Positions 62,520 to 64,000 of a stretch of 64,000 nucleotides of DNA are shown here, one piece after another. The stretch is from Molanna angustata (lineage: Eukaryota; Arthropoda; Insecta; Trichoptera; Molannidae), in the NCBI GenBank assembly GCA_963576475.1, contig OY754979.1, positions 33,449,778-33,513,777 on the forward strand, in the 5' to 3' direction. A program made the translations under genes and the position numbers. The notes beneath the pieces were generated by a model. It saw only the letters and a list, made by a program, of their open reading frames with translations, did no database searches and was not told where the DNA came from. Position 1 is the stretch's first letter. Every line of letters begins with the position of its first letter.

Positions 62520-62765
62520 AAATTGATAATCGTGTTTATCGTCATTTACACTATGTTTATCGTCATGTATATAGTGTTTATCATAATTTATATTGTATTT
62601 ATCGTCATTTATACAGTATTTATCATTGACTCCCGACAGGGAAAAAATCAAATGTTTTCGTATATGCAACATTAAAAAGATTCGATGTTCATCGTGATTT
62701 CTTTTGTGTTTATCGTAATTTATAGTGTTTATCCTAATTTATATTGTGTTTTTCGTCATATTGAA
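62520..62765 (+). repeat. GTTTATCGTCATTTATA tandem repeat interrupted by a family F end
   Basis: Roughly 24-bp units (GTGTTTATCGTCATTTATAT variants) at 62530-62625 and 62697-62760. Between them lies TTGACTCCCGACAGGGAAAA plus ATATGCAAC, the outer end of foldback family F. Confidence 0.75.
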
Positions 62766-63060
62766 ATCTGTGACCTCATAAAAAAAACAATCCTGCAAGG
62801 TTACTCATAAAGTTGATTAAGATACGATTAAGATCGGCTTCAGTATTCGGAATATTTGAGGTTAAAATTAATTTATTAACTATATTAATTTATACAAAAA
62901 TAAATAAACATTTCATACAAAACTTTGATCTTAATTTTTTTTATTATTCAATCTAGAGTAAGATAATGATTATATTATGATATTAAGGAAAAATAAGAAC
63001 GTACTTAGTAAACATCATAACATGGCTGGTGTCTTTTTATCACACGTTTTTGATCATATC

Positions 63061-63297
63061 TTATCCATTGTATCTTCTTGTTTTTTCATTTTTTCCCATC
63101 TTTATTATGTGGTCGGCATTCCTCTTCCATGACTCTCTATCTTGTATCAGCAACTTATCTATTTGTGCCTTTCTCAACTCCTTTTCCATACTACTCCACC
63201 ACGTGGGGATGGGTCGACCTCTACAACTGTTCCTGTCAAACTTTATTCTCGATTCAGTATGTTCTTCATGTATCACCACAAGACAATAACATCTCAA
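63061..63297 (-). pseudogene. LINE ORF C-terminal relic, minus strand
   Basis: The minus frame reads IKFDRNSCRGRPIPTWWSSM, EKELRKAQIDKLLIQDRESW, KRNADHIIKMGKN. The RGRP--TW followed by QDRE-W pattern is typical of the last ~50 residues of insect LINE ORFs. The frame is open over 78 codons but has no RT. Confidence 0.55.
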
Positions 63298-64000
63298 TTA
63301 TATATCTTCATTGTGTTAATACATTTTACCTGTTTGGGAGTGTGGACTATCCTGGGTGGCGGTGGTCCAACGATGCTTCCATCTCTTCGCATGTCTTCCG
63401 GGTAATTGTTGTAGAGTATTTTTGTATTTACAATTTTGAAAATTGTTTTGGCAACTACCTACCTCTACCTCTCCATCTTGTTAAGAACCCATACCGTATC
63501 ACAATATCGCATATAGGTAAATCGATAAATATAATCATTACTTGTCAATCCCAATTCTTCGTTTATTTTATTTCCATATACAGTCCGATTTCTCCATCAG
63601 AAACTTAGGCTATTTCAGTAAAAACATGCTAACGTGGTTTGGCTGAGAAAACTTAATGTTTGCATAATTTGTAGAGAATCATCAACTAAACGACAAGATT
63701 TTGAAAATAAAAACCTTAATAGATTCAAGAGATCATTCTCTGGTGTCTCGTATAGTTTGGTACAGATGGAGAGTTGATAACATTCCAGGAGTGTGTCGAT
63801 TGTTCTTTTTGTTAAGAGCCGAAATCACTCATCTAGAGGACTTCATGAACATTTCATGATCGTGCTGTGCATTTTGTTATTGGGTGCATTATGGTGACTG
63901 GGTGTTTGAAAATCATGTCTATCATACCAATCGGAAAACCAAATGGATTTCTGTTAGGTACAGTGCATTTTATTCACTTTTATTATACGATATCAGTATT
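63298..64000. other. Spacer, nothing certain
   Basis: 63643-63777 has a short plus frame with LNVCIICRESSTKRQDFENK, coding-like but without start, splice context or recognised family. The rest is AT-rich. Confidence 0.3.

Noticed and set aside
63643..63777. Short plus frame with a CIIC segment
   Set aside because: No start, too short, family not recognised.

Overview
This is AT-rich eukaryotic DNA, almost certainly from an insect. The repeated short GTAGGTACCTA-type motifs and the mix of SINEs, LINEs and Penelope-like elements suggest a moth or butterfly, but that is an impression and not a proof. There are no operons, promoters of bacterial type or bacterial genes. The only convincing host coding sequence is at the extreme left edge: a minus-strand exon (1-367) with a clean splice acceptor, coding a Gln/Ser/His-rich stretch typical of transcriptional regulators. 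The rest of the window reads as the long upstream intron and/or 5' flank of that gene, filled with mobile elements.

Two elements look young and complete. (1) A Penelope-like element (3371-6242) has one uninterrupted 818-codon ORF (reverse transcriptase plus GIY-YIG endonuclease), two identical 116-bp terminal direct repeats, a hammerhead ribozyme in front of the downstream repeat, and a 13-bp target duplication. Its 5' end lies within a few bases of the position equivalent to the ribozyme cleavage site. (2) A Ty3/gypsy LTR retrotransposon (27399-32295) has two 244-bp LTRs that look identical. It carries gag, a classic A AAA AAC -1 frameshift site, then pol (protease, RT, RNase H, integrase), and no env.

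Layout. 0.4-3.3 kb: intron-like DNA with a SINE. 3.3-6.4 kb: a LINE fragment split by the Penelope element. 6.5-7.3 kb: an 83-bp x 8 tandem array. 7.9-27 kb: LINE and SINE relics, minisatellites, a hAT-type MITE and a 668-bp near-perfect palindrome. 27.4-32.3 kb: the LTR element. 32.4-33.1 and 43.8-44.5 kb: two copies of a palindromic TTAA-flanked (piggyBac-like) MITE. 34-52 kb: dispersed repeats, a 106-bp tandem array, a second hAT MITE and more SINEs. 52-54 kb: two LINE 3' ends and another hammerhead. 55.7-60 kb: tandem arrays, one of them interrupted by a 5'-truncated Penelope element with its own hammerhead. 60-64 kb: relics.

The main biological story is the set of Penelope-type repeats carrying hammerhead ribozymes: three with an intact core and two variants with an altered core. 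Together they show where the ribozyme sits relative to element ends. All homology statements come from reading the sequence by eye. No database search or folding program was run.
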